Part shown: positions 25,483-33,763 of the stretch, one piece after another
How positions within the stretch are numbered: the stretch's first letter is position 1
Layout of the letters: each line of letters begins with the position of its first letter
DNA from: JAAYTL01 sp031460505
GTDB taxonomy: Bacteria; Bacillota; Clostridia; Tissierellales; Tissierellaceae
Direction: 5' to 3'
Assembly (NCBI GenBank): GCA_031460505.1
Contig: JAVKTT010000001.1
Coordinates: 248,001-312,000, forward strand
Length of the DNA: 64,000 nucleotides
Notes under the pieces: generated by a model
The model's database searches: none
Told to the model about the DNA's origin: nothing
What the model saw: the letters and a program-made list of their open reading frames with translations, nothing else
Translations under genes and position numbers: made by a program

Positions 25483-27441
25483 ATGGAACAATTGTATTTA
25501 GATGATTTTACAAAATATAAGTTTTTATCTGGGCTAAAGTTTTCTCCTGACGGAAGAAACATAGGGTTTATTAAGCACACTATAAATGTGGAAGAAAATA
25601 AGTACCTGTCCTATATCTATGTACAGAACAATCAAACATCTTCTTTAAAAAAGCTAACATCTTTAGGTGAAGAAAGAAGTTTCACTTGGAAAGATAAAGA
25701 AACTTTAATATTTCCAAGGATTATAGATAAGAAAGATAAGGAAAGAAAAGAAGAAGGAAAAAGATTTACTTCATATTATGAAATAAATATAAATGGAGGA
25801 GAAGCTAATAAAGCCTTTGAAATACCACTACAAGTTGGAAATATTGTATTTGTAGATCATAATACAATATTATTAACTGCAGAATATAATCCAATGTCAG
25901 AAGAAGAAGTAAAAGAGAATAAAGATTTTGAAGTTTTAGATGAGATACCATTTTGGTCGAATGGTGAAGGTTATTCAAATAAAAAAAGAACCCGACTTTA
26001 CTTATTTAATATACAAACCCAAGTTTTAAATCCTATAACAGACGAATTCACAGATGTTTATAGCTTTAAATTAAATAAAGATAAGACCATGGCAATTATT
26101 ATTACAAACTCATTTATAGATAAAAGATATTTAAAGACAGATATGCATTTATACAATATTTTAGAAGATAATATAAATAAGATTTCTCCAATTGAAGAAT
26201 TTAACTATTCCTATGCTGATTTCTTAGAGGATAAGATAATATTTGTTGGCAAGGACATGAAGTCCTATGGTATGAACGAAAACCCTCATTTCTACATTTC
26301 TGATTTAGATAGTAGTTTCGTAAGCAGAATATCTAGTGATGATTTTGATTTTAGTACCTATAATTCTATTGGTTCCGACTGTAGATATGGTGGTTCTAAT
26401 ACAATGAAAGTAGATGGAGACTACCTATACTTTGTAACTACAGAGGGTGATTCAAGCTTTATAAATAGGATTGATACTAAAGGTAAAATGGATAAACTTA
26501 CTAATAAAAAAGGATCAATTGATGGTTTAGATGTATATAATGGTGAGATTAATTTTATAGGACTTCGAAGCCTTAAATTACAAGAATTATATAGCTTAAA
26601 TGAATTTGTAGAAGAACAGTTAACAGACTTTAACGAATGGGTTATGAAAGAAAAAACATTATCTATCCCTGAAAAACTTACATTTAAAACAGAAGATCAT
26701 ACTTTAATTGAAGGTTGGGTACTTAAACCTACAAATTATAAACCTGGTGAGAAATATCCAGCTATATTAGATATACATGGTGGTCCAAAAACGGCCTACG
26801 GTGAAGTGTTTTACCATGAAATGCAATACTGGGCTAATGAGGGATATGCAGTATTTTTCTGTAATCCTAGAGGTAGCGATGGAAGAGGAAATGAATTTGC
26901 AGATATTCGAGGCAAATATGGCACTATAGATTATGATGACATAATGAGATTTACAGATTTGGTCTTAGAAAAATATGACTTTATAGATAAAGATAGAATC
27001 GGTGTAACAGGTGGATCATATGGTGGCTTTATGACAAATTGGATTATTGGTCATACAAATAGATTCAAAGCTGCAGCTTCTCAAAGAAGTATATCTAACT
27101 GGATATCAAAATTTGGTACCACTGATATAGGATATTATTTTGTAGATGACCAAATAGCCGCAACTCCATGGAGTGATTTTGATAAACTTTGGAATCATTC
27201 TCCAATGAAATATGCTGATAGAGTAACTACACCAACTCTATTTATACATTCTGAAGAAGATTATCGTTGTTGGTTACCTGAAGGTATTCAGATGTTTACC
27301 TCCTTAAAATATCATGGTGTTGAATCAAGATTATGTATGTTTAGAGGAGAAAATCATGAATTAAGTCGTTCTGGTAAGCCAAAGAGTAGAATAAAAAGGT
27401 TAAAAGAGATAACTGAGTGGTTTGATAAGTATTTAAAGTAG
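25483..27441 (+). CDS. S9 family serine peptidase (acylaminoacyl-peptidase-like)
   Basis: A 652-residue cytoplasmic peptidase of the prolyl oligopeptidase group. Residues 1 to about 390 form a beta-propeller (LSGLKFSPDGRNIGFIKHT at the start). The alpha/beta-hydrolase domain has the nucleophile Ser512 in GVTGGSYGGF, Asp593 in HSEEDYRC and His625 in GENHELSRSG. GGAGG precedes the ATG. It lies between the unknown gene and yihY with gaps of 2 and 0 bases. It likely degrades short or N-acylated peptides. Confidence 0.92.
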   Translation: MEQLYLDDFTKYKFLSGLKFSPDGRNIGFIKHTINVEENKYLSYIYVQNNQTSSLKKLTSLGEERSFTWKDKETLIFPRIIDKKDKERKEEGKRFTSYYEININGGEANKAFEIPLQVGNIVFVDHNTILLTAEYNPMSEEEVKENKDFEVLDEIPFWSNGEGYSNKKRTRLYLFNIQTQVLNPITDEFTDVYSFKLNKDKTMAIIITNSFIDKRYLKTDMHLYNILEDNINKISPIEEFNYSYADFLEDKIIFVGKDMKSYGMNENPHFYISDLDSSFVSRISSDDFDFSTYNSIGSDCRYGGSNTMKVDGDYLYFVTTEGDSSFINRIDTKGKMDKLTNKKGSIDGLDVYNGEINFIGLRSLKLQELYSLNEFVEEQLTDFNEWVMKEKTLSIPEKLTFKTEDHTLIEGWVLKPTNYKPGEKYPAILDIHGGPKTAYGEVFYHEMQYWANEGYAVFFCNPRGSDGRGNEFADIRGKYGTIDYDDIMRFTDLVLEKYDFIDKDRIGVTGGSYGGFMTNWIIGHTNRFKAAASQRSISNWISKFGTTDIGYYFVDDQIAATPWSDFDKLWNHSPMKYADRVTTPTLFIHSEEDYRCWLPEGIQMFTSLKYHGVESRLCMFRGENHELSRSGKPKSRIKRLKEITEWFDKYLK

Positions 27442-28353
27442 GTGATTTTTATTAAAAGTTTCTTGGAAAGGCTAACTAAATCTAAACCTATTATTTTCCT
27501 AGATCAGTTAATTTATAGAATACAAGAAGATGCCGTCATTGCTTCGGGGACACAATTGGCTTACTTCTTGGTTCTTTCAATCTTTCCTTTTATAATAGTT
27601 TTTCTGAATATTTTAAGCTACACACCTTTAGTTAGGGAAGATGTATTAAACGGAATGATCATTTACTTACCATTAGAAACACAAAAGCTAATTCAAGCCT
27701 TTGTGTCGGAAATAACAGCCAGTAGTAGTCAAGGACTACTTTCAGTTGCTGCAATACTTGGTTTGCTGACTGCATCTTCAGGTCTAAAGGCAATTATTAA
27801 AGCTATCAATAGAGCCTACGATTACAAGGAGACTAGGTCATATATCAAGCTTAGGCTCATGTCATTTATTTTTACATTAGCTTTACTAATATTATTGACA
27901 TTAGTGTTGCTATCATTGGTACTTGGAGAAGTAGTAGGAAACAAGTTGTTTTCTACATTTGGTAGAGGCGATATCTTTATATATTTATGGTCCTATTTAA
28001 GACTAATAATACCTTTAGTCTACATGGTACTGATATTTGGATTATTATACAAGTTTAGCCCTTGTACATCAAAAATCAACGATATACCTTTTAGCACTAC
28101 ATTACCTGGTGCAATATTCGCTTCCTTAGGATGGATGCTAATCTCAGTATTTTTTTCCTATTATGTAAATAACTTTGGGAGATATGCTGTAACTTATGGT
28201 AGTTTGGTTGGAATTATATTATTGTTGATATGGCTATATATTAGTAGTGTTATAATAGTAATTGGTGGAGAAATAAATGCAACCATAGAACATTTTAAGC
28301 TCTATGGTTATAGAATACACAAAGATAAGAGTATAATTAGTAAAAGATTATAA
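27442..28353 (+). CDS. YihY/BrkB family membrane protein
   Basis: A 303-residue membrane protein with about six helices. The family signature appears as SGTQLAYFLVLSIFPFII (about residues 35-52) and SSGLKAIIKAINRAYD, with YGSLVGIILLLIWLYISS near the C-terminus. Function is not established; it has wrongly been called ribonuclease BN. The start is unclear: GTG 27442 touches the preceding stop and has no good site, while AGGTGA sits 5 bases before ATT at 27451, which is in frame. The 3' end overlaps convergent comF by 6 bases. Confidence 0.85.
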   Translation: MIFIKSFLERLTKSKPIIFLDQLIYRIQEDAVIASGTQLAYFLVLSIFPFIIVFLNILSYTPLVREDVLNGMIIYLPLETQKLIQAFVSEITASSSQGLLSVAAILGLLTASSGLKAIIKAINRAYDYKETRSYIKLRLMSFIFTLALLILLTLVLLSLVLGEVVGNKLFSTFGRGDIFIYLWSYLRLIIPLVYMVLIFGLLYKFSPCTSKINDIPFSTTLPGAIFASLGWMLISVFFSYYVNNFGRYAVTYGSLVGIILLLIWLYISSVIIVIGGEINATIEHFKLYGYRIHKDKSIISKRL

Positions 28354-29010
28354 TTTTTTACTTGAGGTTAGAGCAAGTCCTAGGACTTCTTTAGCCTCAT
28401 TTTTAATTAACTCTTTACTACATTCCTCCATGGTTGCTCCAGTAGTTATGATGTCATCAATAAGTAGTATTCTTTTAGCCTTAATCTCTTCTCTATTCTT
28501 AACTTTAAAGGAACCATAAAGGTTCCCTAATCTCTCAAATCTATTTAATTTATTTTGATCTCTTGTATATTTTAATTTAACAAGGTTATTATGTGAAACT
28601 TCTATATTAATCTGTTTTCCTATATATGTTGCTAGTAACTCAGCTTGATTGTATCCTCTTTGTGCTTCCTTTCTCCTATGGGAAGGTATGTACATAATTA
28701 AGTCTATACCTAGTATATTCTTTTCTCTTATAGTTTCTAACATCAATTCTCCTAAGGGTTTATAGAGGTAACTTTTCTTGTTGAATTTATAATCAGCAAC
28801 TATATCTCTAATATAGCGATTGTATATTAGTGTATAATAGGCCTTATTTATAAATGAGGAATGTATATCGACTTCCTTGTGGACTATTTGTAGAAGATTT
28901 AAGCAATCACTACAGATATAACTATCTATATGATCTTTAGTCTCCTTACAGAGATAGCAAAGATTTTTTGTCGGAAATAATAGACTAGATATAGCTTTAA
29001 TATATTCCAT
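28348..29010 (-). CDS. ComF family protein (phosphoribosyltransferase fold)
   Basis: A 220-residue protein of the ComFC type, involved in DNA uptake in competent bacteria. The N-terminal zinc finger is CYLCKETKDH...CSDC (about residues 18-37); the PRPP loop is ILLIDDIITTGATMEEC (about 181-197) and the family block RRKEAQRGYNQAE is present. It lies 12 bases after recD2 in the same direction. No comFA is present in the window, so a role outside competence is possible. Confidence 0.9.
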   Translation of the reverse strand: MEYIKAISSLLFPTKNLCYLCKETKDHIDSYICSDCLNLLQIVHKEVDIHSSFINKAYYTLIYNRYIRDIVADYKFNKKSYLYKPLGELMLETIREKNILGIDLIMYIPSHRRKEAQRGYNQAELLATYIGKQINIEVSHNNLVKLKYTRDQNKLNRFERLGNLYGSFKVKNREEIKAKRILLIDDIITTGATMEECSKELIKNEAKEVLGLALTSSKKL

Positions 29011-29022
29011 TTAAATACTCCT

Positions 29023-31248
29023 TTAAATAAAGAAATCATTTAAAAAATTCCTAATCTTACTATCTAATGATGAATATCTTTTTTCTATCTTATTATTTTG
29101 AATCATCATATTAAGATATTTGATATCTCCTACTAATACTACCAATTGTCTCGCCCTAGTAATTGCAGTATATATTAGGTTCCTTGTAAGTAGCATAGGT
29201 GGTCCCCAATGTATAGGCATAACCACAACAGGAAATTCACTTCCTTGGGATTTATGGACTGTAGTTGCATAGGATAATTTGATTTCATCCAAATCTGAAA
29301 AGTCATATTCTACCTCTTTTTCATCATCGAAGAGAACAGTAATAATATTATCCTCATTATCAATATCAGTGATATATCCTAAATCACCATTGAATACCCC
29401 TTCTCCATTATCTATTTCAAGACCATCCTTCATAATTTTCCATTTTAATTTGTAGTTATTTTTTATTTGCATGACCTTATCGCCAACTCTAAAAGTTTCA
29501 TCTCCAAATTGCTTTTCTGCCTTGTCCTTATCCTTAGGATTAAGAGCTTCTTGCAGATGTTTATTTAAAGCGTTAATCCCTACATCTCCTTTTTTCATAG
29601 GAGTTAGTATCTGGATATCCTTTACAGAATCAACCCCATAATAGTTAGGTAGTCTATCCAAGGTTAATCCGATTATTACATCTACAGTATTCTTAGGATT
29701 AGGCTCAGCCATAAAAAAGAAATCTTTATCCTTTTCATTTAATAAAGGTGTTTCACCTTTATTAATCTTGTGGGCATTGACGATTATCATACTCTCTTCT
29801 GCCTGTCTAAATATCTCATCTAACATTACAACTTTTATACACTCAGACGCAATTAAATCCTTTAGGACGTTTCCTGCTCCTACACTTGGTAATTGGTCCA
29901 CATCACCCACCAAAACAACTCTAGTGCCTGGATTTATGGCTTTAAGTAAGCTATTCATAAGGAGTATGTCAATCATAGAAGCTTCATCTATGATTATAAC
30001 GTCTCCATCAATAGGACTCTCTTCGTCCTTATTGAAGGCCATCTCATCTTCTCCATCCATAAATGCAAACTCTAGAAGTCTATGAATAGTCTGACTTTCT
30101 CTGCCTGTTGTTTCAGTCATCCTTTTAGCTGCACGACCAGTTGGAGCAGCTAATACTACTTTCAATCCTGACTCCTCATATATTTTTATGATTGCATTTA
30201 TTGTAGTTGTCTTTCCTGTTCCAGGTCCACCTGTTATTATAATAACTCCATTATTGATGGATTCTTTTATGGCTATCATCTGTTTATTTCCAAAACAAAT
30301 ACCATCTTGGTCTTGAATTTTTTCTATCTCTTTTTCTATATCAATTTTCAACTCACCAAAATCCACTCTAGATAGTTCAACAATTTTTCTAGCTACATTA
30401 TTTTCAGCAATATGATATGGCATATAATATACAAGTGTAGTATCACCTTCATTTATGATATAAAAGTTATTTCTCAAGGCTAAGTTTCTTATAGATTCCT
30501 CAACTTCGTTAACATCTACATTTAATATCTTTGAGGATTTTGTCACCAACTCATCCTTTGGCATATAACAATGACCTTCACCTGCACTTTTTATCATTAT
30601 AAACTTAAGTCCTGCTTCAATTCTAAAGGGTGAACTATCGCTAACTCCCATCTTCTTAGCAATATTGTCTGCAGTTTTAAATCCAATTCCCTGTATATCT
30701 TCTGATAATCTATATGGATTTTCACTAATAATATTTATGGTATCTTTACCGTATTTTCGATATATTTTAATTCCAAGGTTTACAGTAATTTCATACTGCT
30801 GCAAATAGACCATAATGTCCCGTAGTTCTCTATGTTCTTCAAAAGCCATTGAGATCTTTTCTAGCTTTTTATCACCTATACCTGGAATTTCTTTAAGTCT
30901 TTCAGGGTTATATTGAATTATATCTAGGGAATCAACACCAAATCTTTCTACAATATTCTTAGCTGTCTTTGGTCCTACATGAGGTATTAAGCCAGATGAT
31001 AGATAACTTTCTATACCTTTTATAGTTGATGGAATGGTAGTTTTTATGGTTGTAAAATTAAATTGCTCACCGAATCTATTATGGTAGACAAAATCTCCTT
31101 CTACCTCTACCATTTCCTCTAAATTAATAAACGCAGCATTTCCAACTATGGTTATTACACCATCCGATGTATTTAACCTTGCTACGGTATAACCATTGGT
31201 GTCATTTCTAAATATAACTTCTTCTATAATCCCTTCAATTACAAGCAA
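29023..31248 (-). CDS. recD2: RecD2-type ATP-dependent DNA helicase
   Basis: A 741-residue 5'-3' helicase of the RecD2/TraA group, which works without RecBC in repair. An N-terminal OB-like domain is followed by helix-hairpin-helix motifs (IPHVGPKTAKNIVERFG, then LKEIPGIGDKKLEKI), Walker A IITGGPGTGKTTTINAI (about residues 343-359), Walker B VIIIDEASMID, and the UvrD-C-like SYATTVHKSQGSEFPVVVMP. A TTG start is used, with GGGG 8 bases upstream. Operon with comF. Confidence 0.93.
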   Translation of the reverse strand: MLVIEGIIEEVIFRNDTNGYTVARLNTSDGVITIVGNAAFINLEEMVEVEGDFVYHNRFGEQFNFTTIKTTIPSTIKGIESYLSSGLIPHVGPKTAKNIVERFGVDSLDIIQYNPERLKEIPGIGDKKLEKISMAFEEHRELRDIMVYLQQYEITVNLGIKIYRKYGKDTINIISENPYRLSEDIQGIGFKTADNIAKKMGVSDSSPFRIEAGLKFIMIKSAGEGHCYMPKDELVTKSSKILNVDVNEVEESIRNLALRNNFYIINEGDTTLVYYMPYHIAENNVARKIVELSRVDFGELKIDIEKEIEKIQDQDGICFGNKQMIAIKESINNGVIIITGGPGTGKTTTINAIIKIYEESGLKVVLAAPTGRAAKRMTETTGRESQTIHRLLEFAFMDGEDEMAFNKDEESPIDGDVIIIDEASMIDILLMNSLLKAINPGTRVVLVGDVDQLPSVGAGNVLKDLIASECIKVVMLDEIFRQAEESMIIVNAHKINKGETPLLNEKDKDFFFMAEPNPKNTVDVIIGLTLDRLPNYYGVDSVKDIQILTPMKKGDVGINALNKHLQEALNPKDKDKAEKQFGDETFRVGDKVMQIKNNYKLKWKIMKDGLEIDNGEGVFNGDLGYITDIDNEDNIITVLFDDEKEVEYDFSDLDEIKLSYATTVHKSQGSEFPVVVMPIHWGPPMLLTRNLIYTAITRARQLVVLVGDIKYLNMMIQNNKIEKRYSSLDSKIRNFLNDFFI

Positions 31249-31308
31249 ATCTAATACCCCCTAATCCTTATGGAAATATTATAGCATATGAAATAAAAAT
31301 TTGGAGAT

Positions 31309-31349
31309 AAAAAATGCGAAATCAGGGACGGGTCCCAATTTCGCATTTT
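31309..31349 (-). terminator. Terminator-like hairpin of the AATGCGAAAT type, copy 2 (metK)
   Basis: Perfect 12-base arms AAAATGCGAAAT (31311-31322) and ATTTCGCATTTT (31338-31349) surround an inner GGGAC-GG-GTCCC stem. It begins 18 bases after the metK stop, with six A's giving a minus-strand U-tract. Same arms and core as 7918-7961. Confidence 0.8.
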
Positions 31350-31367
31350 CAATGATAAGCTTATCAA

Positions 31368-32540
31368 TTATCTTTTTAAAGCTTCAACCTTATCTAATTT
31401 TTCCCATGGTAAGTCTAAATCATTTCTACCAAAATGTCCATAAGCTGCAGTTTGTCTATAGATTGGTCTTCTTAGATCTAAATCTCTAATAATAGCTGCT
31501 GGTCTTAAGTCAAAATGTTTTTCAATTAAAGATTTTATTTCAGATTCATCAATCTTTCCTGTACCAAATGTATCTACATATATTGATAATGGTTTAGCAA
31601 CTCCTATAGCATAAGCTAATCCTACTTCACATTTATCTGCTAAACCTGCTGCTACAATGTTCTTTGCTATATATCTTGCAGCGTAGGATGCTGATCTATC
31701 AACTTTTGTTGGATCCTTTCCAGAGAAAGCTCCACCACCATGTCTACCCATTCCGCCATAAGTGTCAACTATAATCTTTCTACCTGTTAATCCAGCATCA
31801 CCCATAGGTCCACCAGTTACAAATCTTCCAGTTGGATTAACATAGAATTTTGTATTTTCATCTATCATATCTTCAGGTATTATGTTTAAAATCACATGTT
31901 TGATTATATCTTCTCTAATTGTTTCAAGGCTTACATCTGCACTATGTTGAGCTGATACAACTACATTTTCAATTCTAACTGGTTTTCCATCATGATATTC
32001 AACAGTTACTTGTGTCTTTCCATCTGGTCTAAGATATTCTAGTGTAGAGTTCTTTCTTACTTCTGTTAATCTTCTAGATAATTTATGAGCTAGAGAAATT
32101 GGCATAGGCATATATTCATCAGTTTCATTACATGCATAACCAAACATCATACCTTGATCTCCTGCACCTATACTATCTAATTCATCAGAGCTGTATTCTT
32201 TTTGCTCTAAGGATTTATCTACACCTAATGCAATATCTGCTGATTGTTCGTTTATTGATGTAAGCACTGCACAAGTATCTGCATCAAAGCCATACTTTGC
32301 TCTTACATATCCAATGTCTTCTATTGTTTGTCTAACAACCTTTGGAATGTCTACATAACAATCTGTAGTAATTTCACCTGCAACTAACACTAATCCAGTA
32401 GTTGCCATTGTTTCACAAGCAACCCTTGCATTTGGATCTTTTTCTAAAATAGCATCCAATATTGCATCTGATATTTGATCACATACTTTATCTGGATGAC
32501 CTTCTGTAACTGATTCAGAAGTAAATAACCATTTTTTCAT
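31368..32540 (-). CDS. metK: S-adenosylmethionine synthetase
   Basis: Makes SAM from methionine and ATP. It has 390 residues with GHPDKVCDQISDAILD (about 15-30), GAGDQGMMFGYA (about 120), the phosphate loop GGGAFSGKDPTKVDRSA and GRFVTGGPMGDAGLTGRK. The start at 32540 is set by AGGAGG 8 bases upstream. A longer in-frame opening runs into the riboswitch terminator and was not used. Expression is controlled by the SAM-I riboswitch upstream. Confidence 0.97.
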   Translation of the reverse strand: MKKWLFTSESVTEGHPDKVCDQISDAILDAILEKDPNARVACETMATTGLVLVAGEITTDCYVDIPKVVRQTIEDIGYVRAKYGFDADTCAVLTSINEQSADIALGVDKSLEQKEYSSDELDSIGAGDQGMMFGYACNETDEYMPMPISLAHKLSRRLTEVRKNSTLEYLRPDGKTQVTVEYHDGKPVRIENVVVSAQHSADVSLETIREDIIKHVILNIIPEDMIDENTKFYVNPTGRFVTGGPMGDAGLTGRKIIVDTYGGMGRHGGGAFSGKDPTKVDRSASYAARYIAKNIVAAGLADKCEVGLAYAIGVAKPLSIYVDTFGTGKIDESEIKSLIEKHFDLRPAAIIRDLDLRRPIYRQTAAYGHFGRNDLDLPWEKLDKVEALKR

Positions 32541-32565
32541 CTCTATTCCTCCTATATAATAATAA

Positions 32566-32592
32566 AATGCCAATTCCAAAGGAAAAGGCATT
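32566..32592 (-). terminator. Expression-platform terminator of the SAM riboswitch
   Basis: AATGCC and GGCATT arms with an inner TTCC/GGAA stem around AAA and a symmetric internal loop, followed by TTTATTATT on the minus strand. It lies 26 bases before the metK start. Confidence 0.8.
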
Positions 32593-32604
32593 ATGATTTC
32601 ACGT

Positions 32605-32705
32605 CCTCATCTTTCAGAATTAATATTCTGTGGGATTTAGCACCTTTGTTTTAAACAGGTTGCCGGGTGTCATAGGGCCCATTCCCTCCACCACTCATAA
32701 TAAGG
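32605..32705 (-). ncRNA. SAM-I riboswitch (S box)
   Basis: Minus strand blocks in order: GGTGGAGGGAATGGGCCC, ATGACACCCGGCAACC, AAAGGTGCTAAATCC and GATGAGG, with CCTTAT/ATGAGG closing P1. All are canonical S-box elements. Directly upstream of metK. Confidence 0.96.
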
Positions 32706-32724
32706 TTAATATTCATTTAATAGA

Positions 32725-32753
32725 ATTCTAACATATTGATTTTATATAGTCAA
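32725..32753 (-). promoter_or_regulatory. metK promoter
   Basis: TTGACT (32748-32753), 17 bases, TAGAAT (32725-32730) on the minus strand, about 20 bases before the S box. Confidence 0.75.
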
Positions 32754-32784
32754 TAAAATATAATTTATGTTATCTACTGTATTA

Positions 32785-32817
32785 AAAAAACTGATATTCA
32801 TTGAATATCAGTTTTTT
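32785..32817 (-). terminator. tRNA-Pro terminator
   Basis: CTGATATTC and GAATATCAG arms around ATT, extended by A6/T6 at both ends. It starts 11 bases past the tRNA 3' end on the minus strand. Confidence 0.85.
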
Positions 32818-32827
32818 CATCAAATAA

Positions 32828-32904
32828 TGGTCGGGGTGAGAGGATTTGAACCCCCGGCCCCATGGTCCCAAACCACGTGCGCTACCAAACTGCGCTACAC
32901 CCCG
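32828..32904 (-). tRNA. tRNA-Pro (anticodon TGG), CCA encoded
   Basis: The 77-base cloverleaf begins CGGGGTGTAGCGCAGTTTGG and ends CACCCCGACCA. Acceptor arms are CGGGGTG/CACCCCG, the anticodon loop is TTTGGGA between CGTGG and CCATG, and the T arm carries GGTTCAAAT. The TGG anticodon reads proline codons. It has its own terminator and is not part of a tRNA cluster. Confidence 0.97.
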
Positions 32905-33141
32905 TTACCGTTATTGCTCTGTCGTTTTTGACGACTATTATAGTATAGGACAAATTTGAGTTAAAAGCAATATATGAAAACTCACAAATTTAAGTTAAAA
33001 CAACTTATTTAGAGGTTTAATTTTAGTTTATAATAATTTTACTAAATTTTAATCAAATTTTCTTTGTTTTTCTCCGTTTTTTAACTTTATTTCAAATAAA
33101 TTTATTATTTTTTACTAAATATCAACACTAGCTTTCTCTAT

Positions 33142-33570
33142 CTATAATAACTTTTTCAACATTTCTATTGAATTCCTATCATTTTCAAGTATTTGTCCTG
33201 TTATATTTCTAGATTCATCATCTAAATTACCTCTTAATATTTTTTCTGTCATCTCAATTCCCTTAGTTTCGCCTTCAATAGCTTCTTTTATTATATCTTT
33301 AGGGCTTGATTTTACCAAATCCATATTCATTTTTAGTTCAGCCATTTTCCCTTTCAAACCAAGATTTTCATCAGGCTTACCACCTATATTTTGTATATAG
33401 CTTGCCAGCACATCAATATTTTGCCTATGCTGCTTTTGAATATCTTGTAGTCCATTTTTTATATTGTTATCATCAACTCTTGAAATAAAATTATTAAAAC
33501 TTTCTACTGCCATATACTCTCCCTGTAAAAGTTCATTTAATGCCTTTGTTGTTTCTTTACTTTTATCCAA
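33142..33570 (-). CDS. Ferritin-like four-helix-bundle protein (DUF2383-like)
   Basis: A 142-residue soluble helical protein. Two repeated helix pairs hold LNELLQGEYMAVESFNNFI (about residues 12-30) with a Glu-Tyr pair, and IIKEAIEGETKGIEMTEKIL (about 92-111), which recalls di-iron ferritin-like bundles of the DUF2383 type. The TTG start follows GGAGG by 7 bases. Metal binding is not certain: the classical EXXH is not obvious. Function unknown; relatives are often linked to stress or spores. Confidence 0.7.
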   Translation of the reverse strand: MDKSKETTKALNELLQGEYMAVESFNNFISRVDDNNIKNGLQDIQKQHRQNIDVLASYIQNIGGKPDENLGLKGKMAELKMNMDLVKSSPKDIIKEAIEGETKGIEMTEKILRGNLDDESRNITGQILENDRNSIEMLKKLL

Positions 33571-33763
33571 TCTTTATCCTCCTTCTAATCAATTACTTTT
33601 ATTATATTTCCACAACATTAAAATTTAATACATTTATTGTAAATTAAATTCCATTTTTCCAAATTTGTTAGTGTAATGTAATCTATTTGTAACAGAATTG
33701 ATATATAAAAACTATATAATGTTAATTGGATACTTATAGAAGAAATCTAGAGAGGTGACGTTA

